Shown piece after piece: positions 1 to 7,813 of a stretch of DNA of 64,000 nt. Made by a program: the position numbers and the translations under genes. Each line of letters starts with the position of its first letter. Position 1 is the stretch's first letter. Below the pieces are notes generated by a model that saw nothing but the letters and a program-made list of their open reading frames with translations, did not search any database and was not told the origin of the DNA. The stretch covers positions 992,001-1,056,000 of the forward strand of contig CAVYNG010000002.1 in the NCBI GenBank assembly GCA_963769905.1. The letters run 5' to 3'. The DNA is from Bog-756 sp963769905. GTDB taxonomy: Bacteria; Actinomycetota; Acidimicrobiia; Acidimicrobiales; RAAP-2.

Positions 1-1
1 T

Positions 2-1159
2 CTGGCCGGAGCGTTCATGGATCCGGCGGTGGCCGCCGAGCCGCAGCCCTTCTACCGCGAAGCGCGAGCCTTCGGGGCGGTTGTGCCCGGTACGTTCGGT
101 CAACAAATCATGCGTCGCAGCGCAGTCGAGTACGCGCTCGGTCACCCGGAGGAGTTCTCCTCGGGAATGGACGCGGTCGACCTCGGGCAGTCGGTGCCAC
201 TCATCCCCCTGCAGGTGGATCCGCCCGATCATCGCAAGTACCGCCGGCTGCTCGATCCGCTCTTCGCCCCTCGGCACATGAACGTGCTCGAGCCGGACAT
301 CACCCGATGGATCAACGAGCGCATCGACACCTTCATCGACGACGGGTGCTGCGATTTCGCCGCCGACTTCGCGGTGCCGCTGCCGTCGTCGGTCTTCCTG
401 CGGCTGGTCGGGCTGCCGCTCTCCGAGCTGGAAATGTTCCTCGAGATGAAAGACGGCATCCTGCGTCCCGTCGGCAACGACCTCGACGAGATCAAGGCCA
501 GCCAGCAGGTTGCCGCGCGCCGGGTCGAGGAGTATTTCGCCGAGCAGATCGCGGACCGTCAGAAGCACCGCCGTGACGACCTGCTCAGCATGTTCCTCGA
601 CGCGGAGGTCGACTCCGAGCGCCTCACCGTCGACGAGATCCTCGGCATCTGCTTCCTCTTCATCATCGCGGGGCTCGACACGGTGACCGACTCCCTCGAG
701 TGCTTCATGGCACGGCTCGCCCAGCATCCCGAAGAGCGTCGCCAGATCGTCGACGACCCCGAGATCATCCCGACCGCGGTCGAGGAGCTGTTGCGCTGGG
801 AGACTCCGGTCACCACGGTCGCGCGGGTCGCCACGGCCGACCTCGAGCTCGAGGGGTGCCCGATCCACAAGGGCGAGTCCATCGGCGTGATGATCGGCTC
901 TGCCAACACCGACGAGCAGGGGATGGACGGCGCCGACGAGGTCGACCTCACCCGCGGTGTCAACCGGCACCTCGCATTCGGCGGCGGGATCCACCGCTGT
1001 CTCGGGTCGAACCTGGCAAGAGTCGAACTGCGCACCGCCATGCGCGAGTGGCACCGGCGCATTCCCGAGTACTCGCTCGAGCCGGGCGCCGAACTCGTCT
1101 ACCAGATGGGGCTCCGCCAGATCGACACGCTGCCGCTGGTGTTCAACGGGGCGCCGTGA
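2..1159 (+). CDS. Cytochrome P450, 5' end outside window
   Basis: Soluble class I P450 monooxygenase that would hydroxylate a small hydrophobic substrate using electrons from a ferredoxin. Seen: I-helix motif AGLDT, the ExxR motif in EELLRW, and the haem-ligand loop FGGGIHRCLG near residue 330. The reading frame is open to the left edge, and the first ATG (17) lies inside the usual N-terminal block (DPAVAAEPQPFYRE), so the true start is probably upstream of the window. A 3Fe-4S-type ferredoxin at 5001 is a plausible partner. The next gene, an acyl-CoA dehydrogenase, follows after 55 bases, suggesting an operon. The substrate cannot be read from sequence; a sterol or terpenoid side chain is a guess from context. 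Confidence 0.93.
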   Translation: MAGAFMDPAVAAEPQPFYREARAFGAVVPGTFGQQIMRRSAVEYALGHPEEFSSGMDAVDLGQSVPLIPLQVDPPDHRKYRRLLDPLFAPRHMNVLEPDITRWINERIDTFIDDGCCDFAADFAVPLPSSVFLRLVGLPLSELEMFLEMKDGILRPVGNDLDEIKASQQVAARRVEEYFAEQIADRQKHRRDDLLSMFLDAEVDSERLTVDEILGICFLFIIAGLDTVTDSLECFMARLAQHPEERRQIVDDPEIIPTAVEELLRWETPVTTVARVATADLELEGCPIHKGESIGVMIGSANTDEQGMDGADEVDLTRGVNRHLAFGGGIHRCLGSNLARVELRTAMREWHRRIPEYSLEPGAELVYQMGLRQIDTLPLVFNGAP

Positions 1160-1214
1160 GCGCCCTTCCCCGATCGACGGGAGTCGCCACCGGTCACGGT
1201 CCACGGGACTGAGC

Positions 1215-2351
1215 GTGGACTTCGTTCTCAACGACGAACAGCAGCTGCTGCGCGAGACGACGGCCAAATTCCTCGACGACACCTGTCCGGTCGCCGAGGT
1301 CCGCCGGCTCGCAGAGGAGGAGGCCGCGGGATTCGACCGCGGGTGGTGGCGCAAGGGTGCAGAGCTCGGTTGGGTCTCGATGCTCGTGCCCGAGGACCTG
1401 GGTGGCGGGTGTGTGTCGGGCGGTCCGCTCGCCGACCTCTCGCTGGTGGCCGAGGAGATGGGGAGGCGGGTGTCACCCGGGCCGCTCGTCCCGACCAACG
1501 TGGTGGCCGCCGCGATCGCCCGGTCTGGCTCTGCGGTGCACATCAAGCAGCTGGCCGGGCTGGTGGGCGGTGAGACCGTCGCCACCTGGTGGCCCGGGCC
1601 GGCCCTCTCCGGCTTCGGCGCGAGGAGGGGTCAGACGGCCGAGGTGCGGGCGGTCCGCGGCGGCGACGGCTACGTGCTCGACGGCCGGACCGGACCGGTC
1701 GAGGCCGCGGAGGAGGCGGACCACTTGCTCGTCGTGGCTCGTTCGGGCGAGCGGCTCGTGCAGTTCCTGGTGCCGTCCGGTACCCCGGGGTTGTCCACGC
1801 GCCCCGCCGGGAGCATCGACCTGGTGCGCCGCTTCGCGGTCCTCTCCTTCGACCAGGTCGAGCTCGGACCCGACGCGCTCGTCGGCGAGGCCGACAGCAC
1901 CGAGGCCGACATCGAGCGCCAGCTGCAGGACGTGGCCGTGCTGCAGTGCGCGGAGATGGCCGGCGCTGCCGCACGGGTCTTCGAGTTCACCGTCGAGTAT
2001 GCCGAGCAGCGCTACTCCTTCGGAAGGCCGCTCGTCTCCTACCAGGCGCTGAAGCACCGCTTCGCCGACATGAAGATGTGGCTCGAGGCGAGCCACGCGA
2101 CGAGCTCGGCTGCAGCCAGAGCCGTCGACTCGGGCTCCGACCACGCCGCCGAACTGATCAGCGTGGCCAAGGCCTACGTCGGCGACCGCGCACCGGCGAT
2201 CCTGCAGGACTGCGTCCAGCTGCACGGGGGCATCGGCGTGACCTGGGAGCACGACCTCCACCTCTACCTCCGGCGGGTGATCCAGGACCGTTCGCTCTTC
2301 GGGACTCCTGGTGACCACCGCGAGCGGGTCGCCGCGATCGTGGGGCTCTGA
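1215..2351 (+). CDS. Acyl-CoA dehydrogenase, first subunit of a pair
   Basis: FAD flavoprotein of the acyl-CoA dehydrogenase family, about 378 residues. I chose GTG 1215 (VDFVLNDEQQLLRE) because it gives the family's normal N-terminus; a longer reading frame to 957 would run inside the P450 gene. Seen: RYSFGRPL followed by QALKHR, and HGGIGVTWEHD near the C-terminus. The usual mid-domain SEPxxGSD loop is absent (the region reads WWPGPALSG), and so is the GGTSE-type C-terminal tail. Both are present in the next gene, 2 bases downstream. Such complementary pairs are known as alpha2beta2 heteromers in mycobacterial steroid side-chain oxidation (FadE26/27, FadE28/29), so I infer a heteromeric enzyme with the product of 2354. 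Confidence 0.9.
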   Translation: MDFVLNDEQQLLRETTAKFLDDTCPVAEVRRLAEEEAAGFDRGWWRKGAELGWVSMLVPEDLGGGCVSGGPLADLSLVAEEMGRRVSPGPLVPTNVVAAAIARSGSAVHIKQLAGLVGGETVATWWPGPALSGFGARRGQTAEVRAVRGGDGYVLDGRTGPVEAAEEADHLLVVARSGERLVQFLVPSGTPGLSTRPAGSIDLVRRFAVLSFDQVELGPDALVGEADSTEADIERQLQDVAVLQCAEMAGAAARVFEFTVEYAEQRYSFGRPLVSYQALKHRFADMKMWLEASHATSSAAARAVDSGSDHAAELISVAKAYVGDRAPAILQDCVQLHGGIGVTWEHDLHLYLRRVIQDRSLFGTPGDHRERVAAIVGL

Positions 2352-2353
2352 CC

Positions 2354-3619
2354 ATGGCAGAGCCGGTGGACAACGAGGACGTGGAGAGCTTCCGACTCCG
2401 GGCGCGCGGTTGGCTGGCCGAGCACATGCCGCTCCTGCCCGAGGGCGTCGAGAACCGCTATCTCCAGCAAGAGGACGAGATGGGAGAGCGGGCGAGAGGA
2501 CTGCAGCGAGCGCTGTTCGACGGCGGTTTCGCGGGGATCTGCTTCCCGGTCGAGTACGGCGGGCTCGGCCTGACGAGAGCCCACCAGCGCGCGTTCACCC
2601 AGGAGTCGCTCGGGTACCAGATGCCCACGCTGTTCAACGTCCCGACCCTGTCGATCCTCGCACCGACCCTCCTCGATTTCGGTACCGAGGAGCAGAAGCG
2701 CCGCCACATCCCGGCCATCCTGTGTGGGGAGGAGCTGTGGGTGCAGTTCCTCTCCGAACCGAGCGGAGGGTCGGACCTCGCCGGGCTCGTCACCACCGCG
2801 ACCAGGGACGGTGACGTCTTCGTCCTGAACGGATCGAAGATCTGGAGCTCGGGCGCGTTCCGTTCCGACTACTCCCTCTGCCTCGCGCGCACCGATCCGC
2901 ACGTGCGGAAGCACCAAGGCCTGACCATGTTCATCGTGAAGATCCACCAGCCGGGCATCGAGGTCCAGCGGATCAAGATGGTGAGCGGCGCCTCGGAGTT
3001 CTGCCAGGAGTACTTCGACGACGTGGCGATCCCGGTCGAGGACGTCGTCGGCGAGGTGAACGACGGATGGACCGTCGCCTCGCGTCTGCTGTACCACGAG
3101 CGGGACGCGGTAGGAGGTGGCTCGCCGTACGTGAGCGGTGCGGTCGCCGGGGGCGCGGAACGCGCGAACCAGCGCTACGAGTACGCCGAGCTGGCCCGGA
3201 CGGTCGGACGCTCGAAGGACCCGATCGCCCGACAGCTGGTCGCAGAAGCTCGCATCGGGGATCGCGTCTTCCAGCAGCTCACCGAGCGGGTGGCCGCCGG
3301 CATCCGCACCGGTGCCCTGCCCGAGACCGCGGGAGCGATCACCCGGTTGTTCGCCGCGACCAACTCGGAGCGGCGCTTCGACACCGGCTTCGAGCTGGTC
3401 GGGGCCGCGGCGGGCGCCTGGGAGGAGGACGACCCTGCCGAGCGGTTCGGCACGCTCTATCTCACCCGGCAGGTGAACAGCCTCGGTGGCGGCAGCAGCG
3501 AGATGGCCCGCAACATCATCAGCGAGCGCGTTCTCGGCATGCCGCGGGAGTATGCGCCCGACCGCGAGCGGCCCTTCGACGAGGTCCGCCACAACGTCGC
3601 GACGCCTCGTCACGACTGA
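2354..3619 (+). CDS. Acyl-CoA dehydrogenase, second subunit of a pair
   Basis: Acyl-CoA dehydrogenase of 421 residues that would introduce an alpha,beta double bond into an acyl-CoA. Seen: the FAD-contacting loop LSEPSGGSDLAGL, a middle beta domain with KIWSSGAFRSDYSLCLARTD, and a C-terminal tail GGGSSEMARNIISERVLGMPR. ATG 2354 begins 2 bases after the previous stop, so the two genes are almost certainly co-transcribed and translationally close. It supplies the motifs missing from the product of 1215, supporting a heteromer. It is the last gene of the P450-dehydrogenase-dehydrogenase run; the next gene is convergent, 28 bases away, and no clear intrinsic terminator is visible between them. 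Confidence 0.93.
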   Translation: MAEPVDNEDVESFRLRARGWLAEHMPLLPEGVENRYLQQEDEMGERARGLQRALFDGGFAGICFPVEYGGLGLTRAHQRAFTQESLGYQMPTLFNVPTLSILAPTLLDFGTEEQKRRHIPAILCGEELWVQFLSEPSGGSDLAGLVTTATRDGDVFVLNGSKIWSSGAFRSDYSLCLARTDPHVRKHQGLTMFIVKIHQPGIEVQRIKMVSGASEFCQEYFDDVAIPVEDVVGEVNDGWTVASRLLYHERDAVGGGSPYVSGAVAGGAERANQRYEYAELARTVGRSKDPIARQLVAEARIGDRVFQQLTERVAAGIRTGALPETAGAITRLFAATNSERRFDTGFELVGAAAGAWEEDDPAERFGTLYLTRQVNSLGGGSSEMARNIISERVLGMPREYAPDRERPFDEVRHNVATPRHD

Positions 3620-3647
3620 GTGTCGTCGCGGCTGGCCTCCGGTCGGG

Positions 3648-4850
3648 TCAGGCTGCCTCTTCGATCCTCATCAGCTGGCCCAAGTTGCCGCCCATGATCT
3701 TCGCCACCACGTCGTGGGGGAGCGAGGAGAGCTCGTCGACGAAACTGATCGGGTCGGACATCCCCTCCGGGTGTGGGAAGTCGCTCCCGAACAGCACCCG
3801 GTCCGGGCCGAGGATCCCGACCAGCCCTACCGGATCCTCTTCGTGGAACGGGTGCACGTAGATGCTGCGCTTGAAGACCTCGATCGGGTCCTCCTCGAAT
3901 GAGTGCGGCGCGGCCGCATAGGCGTGCTCCATGTCTCGGAGCAGCGGTCGCACCCAGTTGCTGCCGTTCTCGACCGGAGCGAATCGCAGATCGGGGAAGC
4001 GGGTGCAGAGCCCGTGGCCGATGAGCGACGCGATGGTGTCGGTGATCGGGCGGCTCTGGTGCCCGACGATGGTCATGAAACCGGAGACGCCCTTGAACGG
4101 CAGCATCTCGCCGTCGGCGATGCCCTCCCACTCGTTCATGTAGCGCTGATAGCCGGAGTCGGACGCGTGCATGCCGACCGGGATCCCCGCGTCGGAGACG
4201 GCTTCCCAGAAGGGGTCGAACTCGGGGAGCGCCATCGACCGCGGCCCCATGAAGCCCGGCACCGGCGCGGGCCGGATCAGCACGATGCGGGCGCCGCGCT
4301 CGAGCACCCACTCGAGCTCCTTCATCGCTTCGTCGAGGATCCCGAGGTGGATGACCGGGGTCGGGAAGATGCGGTTCTCGTAGTTAAACGTCCAGTGCTC
4401 GTGCATCCACTGGTTGAGCGCGTGGATCACCACGTGAGTGGCGGGCGGGTCACCCCGCAGGCGCTCCTCGAGAAGGCTGGCGAGCGTCGGCCACATGAGG
4501 GCCCGGTCGATGCCCAGCTCGTTCATGAGCTGGAGCCGCGGCTCGGGATCGTGGAAGGCCGGGAGGGCGCGGATCGGCTTCCCCAAGATCTCGCGACGCG
4601 ATTTGCCGTCGGGGTTGCCGTGCTTGAAGTACTCCTCCTGCGCCCCGGGTGCGGCGACCACTTCGAAGGTCGGGTTGGGGATGTACTCGCTGATCAGTCC
4701 CTTGACCGCGATCTTCGTGCGGCCGTCCACCTCCACGTAGCGGATCAGGCCCGAGTACCTCTCGGGGAGGAATTTGGTGAAGGCCTCGGTGGTCTCGTAC
4801 ATGTGGTTGTCGGCGTCGAATACCGGGAAGTCCAGCTTCCGCGAGGCCAT
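3648..4850 (-). CDS. Amidohydrolase-2 family protein, paralogue A
   Basis: TIM-barrel metal-dependent hydrolase or decarboxylase of the Amidohydro_2 family, 400 residues. Seen: N-terminal metal motif FDADNHMYE, a central MHASDSGY that could supply a histidine ligand, and C-terminal FGSDFPHPEG with the conserved aspartate. Start ATG 4850 has a strong ribosome site (AAGGAGG, 6 bases upstream). The reaction is unknown: the family includes 2-amino-3-carboxymuconate-semialdehyde decarboxylase-like enzymes and hydrolases. The protein at 58205 is a close paralogue and also lies beside a P450, so a shared role in the same kind of P450-initiated pathway is likely. It is convergent with the dehydrogenase pair and divergent from the ferredoxin gene at 5001. 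Confidence 0.9.
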   Translation of the reverse strand: MASRKLDFPVFDADNHMYETTEAFTKFLPERYSGLIRYVEVDGRTKIAVKGLISEYIPNPTFEVVAAPGAQEEYFKHGNPDGKSRREILGKPIRALPAFHDPEPRLQLMNELGIDRALMWPTLASLLEERLRGDPPATHVVIHALNQWMHEHWTFNYENRIFPTPVIHLGILDEAMKELEWVLERGARIVLIRPAPVPGFMGPRSMALPEFDPFWEAVSDAGIPVGMHASDSGYQRYMNEWEGIADGEMLPFKGVSGFMTIVGHQSRPITDTIASLIGHGLCTRFPDLRFAPVENGSNWVRPLLRDMEHAYAAAPHSFEEDPIEVFKRSIYVHPFHEEDPVGLVGILGPDRVLFGSDFPHPEGMSDPISFVDELSSLPHDVVAKIMGGNLGQLMRIEEAA

Positions 4851-4877
4851 GGTGACCCTCCTTGTCTCTTGCGCTCG

Positions 4878-4901
4878 TCGGCCCGCTCACGAGCGGGCCG
4901 A
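4878..4901. promoter_or_regulatory. Perfect 11-bp inverted repeat upstream of amidohydrolase A
   Basis: TCGGCCCGCTC, a 2-base loop AC, then GAGCGGGCCGA: a perfect 11-bp inverted repeat 28 to 51 bases upstream of the amidohydrolase start. A minus-strand TAGCGT hexamer at 4947-4952 could be its -10, which would put the repeat in the 5' untranslated leader as a stable hairpin. It could equally be a DNA operator between the divergent genes. There is no run of T that would make it a terminator. Confidence 0.5.
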
Positions 4902-4988
4902 TCCCGGCCCGCCATGCGCGGCACCGTGCGCCCCCTCGACGACTCAACGCTAACAGTCCTGTCCGGAGGACGAAAACGAGCGCCGCGC

Positions 4989-4994
4989 TACCAT
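4989..4994 (+). promoter_or_regulatory. Candidate -10 hexamer of a leaderless ferredoxin mRNA
   Basis: TACCAT fits the actinobacterial TAnnnT -10 pattern and ends 6 bases before GTG 5001. There is no Shine-Dalgarno-like sequence next to that GTG, so transcription may start at the start codon itself. No good -35 is visible. See the finding on recurrent TAnnnT hexamers. Confidence 0.35.
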
Positions 4995-5000
4995 GCGGCG

Positions 5001-5192
5001 GTGCAGGTGATCGTGGATCGGGACCTCTGCGAGTCGAACGCGCTCTGCATGGAAGCGGCACCCGAGGTCTTCCGCATCGGCGAGGACGACGTGTTGGAGG
5101 TCCTCGACGCTTCGCCGGACGAGTCGCTGCGCCCCAAGGTGGAGGCCGCCGTCCGCGCCTGCCCGAAGATGGCCCTCTCGCTCGCCGACTGA
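5001..5192 (+). CDS. Ferredoxin, 3Fe-4S type, P450 partner
   Basis: Small ferredoxin of 63 residues starting at GTG 5001 (VQVIVDRDLCESNALCM). Seen: a cysteine pair spaced Cx5C (CESNALC) and a C-terminal CPKMAL with the last ligand cysteine, the reduced cysteine set typical of single-cluster 3Fe-4S ferredoxins that feed soluble P450s. Such proteins carry electrons from a ferredoxin reductase to P450; no reductase gene is in the window. The P450 at 2-1159 is the nearest candidate partner. The start is fixed by homology, since longer in-frame translation would run antisense through the amidohydrolase. It may be read from a leaderless mRNA. The ligase follows after 31 bases. Confidence 0.88.
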   Translation: MQVIVDRDLCESNALCMEAAPEVFRIGEDDVLEVLDASPDESLRPKVEAAVRACPKMALSLAD

Positions 5193-5223
5193 TGGCCGCC
5201 GAGATGGTCGCCCAGGCGACGGC

Positions 5224-6741
5224 ATGAGCGCGACGCCACCGCCCGGCGACGGCGTCCCCTACGGCACCCGGATCGACCAGATGGCCGCCGAGCACGGCGA
5301 CTCGACCGCCGTCATCTTTGCGAGTGAGGACGGCGCGGAGCAAACGGTGAGCTGGCGGGAGATCGCCCTTCGGTCGAACCAGCTCGCCCATGTCTTCGCC
5401 GCGCGAGGGCTCGGAGTCGGGGACCACCTCGCGGTCTGCCTCCGCAATTCGCCCGAGCACCTGTTCGCCTCGTTCGCCGGCTGGAAGGTCGGAGCCACCG
5501 TGGTCCCCATGCGCTGGGACCTCCCCGACTGGGAGCTCGGGCGGCTCCACGCGGTCCTCCAGCCGACCGTGGTCGTCGACGGCACCAACCTCGACGGCCT
5601 CCTCGGCGAAGCTCGCGCCGCACCCGAGGATCCGCTCCCAGAGGTGGTGTCCCCACGCGGCTGGGGAGTGTGCAGTTCCGGTTCGACCGGGGCACCGAAG
5701 GTGATCGTGCAGAAGAACCCGGCTCTTTTCTTCCCGTCTCTCAGCCCCACTTCGTCGGTCGTCGCGTCGTTCGGTCCGATGGACCCCGAGCAGCGGGTCC
5801 TCTGCCCCGCGCCGCTGTACCACACCAACGGGATCACCGCCTTCCGCAACCTGCTCACCGGCGATCCGATCGTGCTCATGGAACGATTCGGCGCCGAGCT
5901 CGCGATCGACCTCGTCGAGCGGCACCGCGTCACCGGGTTCATCGCCGCGACGCCGATGCTCCAGCGCATGGCGCACGTCGTCGGCATCGGGGACCGGGAC
6001 CTCTCGAGCCTCAGCTGGGTCCAGCAGGGTGCGGCGGCCCTCCCGATCTGGCTCGGCCGATTCTGGATCGAGCTCGTCGGACCGGAGCACTTCTTCATGT
6101 CCTACGGGGCGTCGGAGACCATCGGCATCGTCGTCTGCCGGGGCGACCAGTGGCTCGCCCACCCGGGGACCCTGGGGAAGGGGCTCAACGACACCGAGAT
6201 CCGGGTCCTCGGCCCCGACGGCGAGCAGCTGCCTCCCGGTGAGATCGGCAGCATCTACCTCCGCACCGCGACCGGGCCGCTCGCCGCCTACCTCGGGAAC
6301 GACGTGGCGCCGATGGAGTCGACCGCCGACGGCTTCACCTCGGTCGGCGACATGGGCTGGCTCGACGAGGACGGCTTCCTCTTCATGGCCGACCGACGGG
6401 TCGACATGATCGTGACCGGCGGGGTCAACGTCTTCCCCGCCGAGGTCGAGGCGGCCTTGAGCGGGCACCCGGGCATCGCCGACGTGGTGGTGGTCGGGCT
6501 GCGCGACCCGTCGTGGGGCCGTCGTGTGCACGCGATCGTCCAGCGCGGCGACCCAGCGCTCGCGACCGAGGACGTCGTCGCGTTCGCGAAGGAACGGCTC
6601 GCGCCGTACAAGGTGCCGAAGACCGTCGAGTTCGTGGCGTCCATCCCCCGCACCGAGGCGATGAAGTTCAACCGTGCGGCACTCGTTGCCGAACGGGACG
6701 AGCCGGCGGTCGCCGAGGGCGCGCCACTCGGTACCACCTGA
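5224..6741 (+). CDS. Acyl-CoA synthetase (AMP-forming)
   Basis: Adenylate-forming ligase of 505 residues that would activate a carboxylic acid to its CoA thioester. Seen: P-loop SSGSTGAPK, YGASET in the adenylation core, the GDMGWLDEDGFLFMADR hinge region, GGVNVFPAEVEAAL in the C-terminal domain, and a lysine in PRTEAMKFNR at the position of the catalytic lysine. Start ATG 5224 follows the ferredoxin stop closely; its ribosome site is weak. It stands in a plus-strand run with an enoyl-CoA hydratase and a second, damaged ligase, so it probably opens a beta-oxidation pathway for the product of the P450. Substrate unknown; the overall look resembles bile-acid or steroid CoA ligases. Confidence 0.92.
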   Translation: MSATPPPGDGVPYGTRIDQMAAEHGDSTAVIFASEDGAEQTVSWREIALRSNQLAHVFAARGLGVGDHLAVCLRNSPEHLFASFAGWKVGATVVPMRWDLPDWELGRLHAVLQPTVVVDGTNLDGLLGEARAAPEDPLPEVVSPRGWGVCSSGSTGAPKVIVQKNPALFFPSLSPTSSVVASFGPMDPEQRVLCPAPLYHTNGITAFRNLLTGDPIVLMERFGAELAIDLVERHRVTGFIAATPMLQRMAHVVGIGDRDLSSLSWVQQGAAALPIWLGRFWIELVGPEHFFMSYGASETIGIVVCRGDQWLAHPGTLGKGLNDTEIRVLGPDGEQLPPGEIGSIYLRTATGPLAAYLGNDVAPMESTADGFTSVGDMGWLDEDGFLFMADRRVDMIVTGGVNVFPAEVEAALSGHPGIADVVVVGLRDPSWGRRVHAIVQRGDPALATEDVVAFAKERLAPYKVPKTVEFVASIPRTEAMKFNRAALVAERDEPAVAEGAPLGTT

Positions 6742-6778
6742 TCGGGGTCCGCGCCGCCCACGGGGGGTGCAGGCGAGG

Positions 6779-6786
6779 TATAGCGT
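6779..6786 (+). promoter_or_regulatory. Candidate -10 element (TATAGCGT) upstream of enoyl-CoA hydratase
   Basis: TATAGCGT in the 117-base gap between ligase and hydratase contains the hexamer TAGCGT that recurs at several starts in this window. It would give the hydratase its own promoter with a leader of about 65 bases. No convincing -35 is visible. Confidence 0.3.
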
Positions 6787-6858
6787 GGCCGGGCCGGTCG
6801 GCGTCTGTCCGCGAGGGACCCGGAGCGGCGAACCGGACGCAAGGGGAGTGAGCGAGTC

Positions 6859-7788
6859 ATGCCCGAAGGCACACACGACGGCAGGTACGTGAGCTACGAG
6901 GAGCTCGACGGGGGTGCGATCGTCCGCATCATGCTCAACCGGCCCGACACGCGGAATGCGCAGAACCGGGGCCTGCTGGTCGAGCTCGACGAGGCCTTCC
7001 ATCGGGCCGAGGAGGACGACGCGGTCCGGGTGGTGATCCTCGGCGGCGTCGGTCCGCTGTTCTCGTCCGGTCACGACATGGGCTCGAAGGAGGCCAGGGC
7101 GGAGTGGTCGCCGGGTCCCGACCAGCATCCTTCCGCGACGATGAACGGCGCCACCCGCAAGGGCGCCGAGTCCCGCATGCTCCAGGAGTGGCACTACTAC
7201 TTCCACAACACGATGCGCTGGCGGAACCTCCGCAAGATCACCGTCGCCCAGGTGCAGGGGACCGTCTATGCCGCAGGGCTCATGCTGATGTGGGCCTGCG
7301 ACCTGATCGTGGCGGCCGACAACGTCTACTTCGCCGATGTCGTCGGGACACGGCTCGGCATGTGCGGCGTCGAGTACTTCGGTCATCCGTGGGAATTCGG
7401 ACCGCGCCGGACGAAAGAGCTGATGCTGACCGGCGACGCCATCGACGTGCACGAGGCCCACCGGCTCGGCATGGTCTCCAAGGTCTTTCCGGTCGACGAG
7501 CTCGGCGACCGCACGCTCGAGTACGCACGGCGCATCGCGCAGCTGCCGACGATGACCGCGCTCTTGATCAAGGAATCGGTCAACCAGACGGTGGACAACA
7601 TGGGCTTCTACAACTCGCTGCAGTCCTGCTTCACCCTCCACCAGCTCAATCATTCCCACTGGGCGGAGATCCACGAGAGCAAGTACCCCGTCGCCGAGGT
7701 CGACGACGGAATCCCGAGTTGGCGCGATGCGCCGCCGGTACGGCTTGCGGTGGAGGACGCGGTGGAGGGGCCCGTTCCCGCGAAGTGA
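6859..7788 (+). CDS. Enoyl-CoA hydratase/isomerase family protein
   Basis: Crotonase-fold protein of 309 residues. Seen: the oxyanion-hole segment GPLFSSGHDMGS and a second segment VQGTVYAAGLMLMWACDLIVAAD, followed by the C-terminal helices. It would hydrate an alpha,beta-unsaturated acyl-CoA or do a related crotonase reaction. The start ATG 6859 has GGGGAG about 10 bases upstream. It is longer than a typical 260-residue hydratase, with an insertion between residues 75 and 110 rich in polar residues. The hydratase at 25565 has the same FSSGHD and AAGLML signatures and may be a paralogue. The frameshifted ligase starts 25 bases downstream. Confidence 0.92.
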   Translation: MPEGTHDGRYVSYEELDGGAIVRIMLNRPDTRNAQNRGLLVELDEAFHRAEEDDAVRVVILGGVGPLFSSGHDMGSKEARAEWSPGPDQHPSATMNGATRKGAESRMLQEWHYYFHNTMRWRNLRKITVAQVQGTVYAAGLMLMWACDLIVAADNVYFADVVGTRLGMCGVEYFGHPWEFGPRRTKELMLTGDAIDVHEAHRLGMVSKVFPVDELGDRTLEYARRIAQLPTMTALLIKESVNQTVDNMGFYNSLQSCFTLHQLNHSHWAEIHESKYPVAEVDDGIPSWRDAPPVRLAVEDAVEGPVPAK

Positions 7789-7813
7789 GCTGCCCCGCAC
7801 GGGACCTCTTCAC

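Noticed and set aside
4450..7800. 1116-residue minus-strand open frame
   Set aside because: It is antisense to ligase and hydratase genes with clear motifs, and its translation has no recognisable domain.
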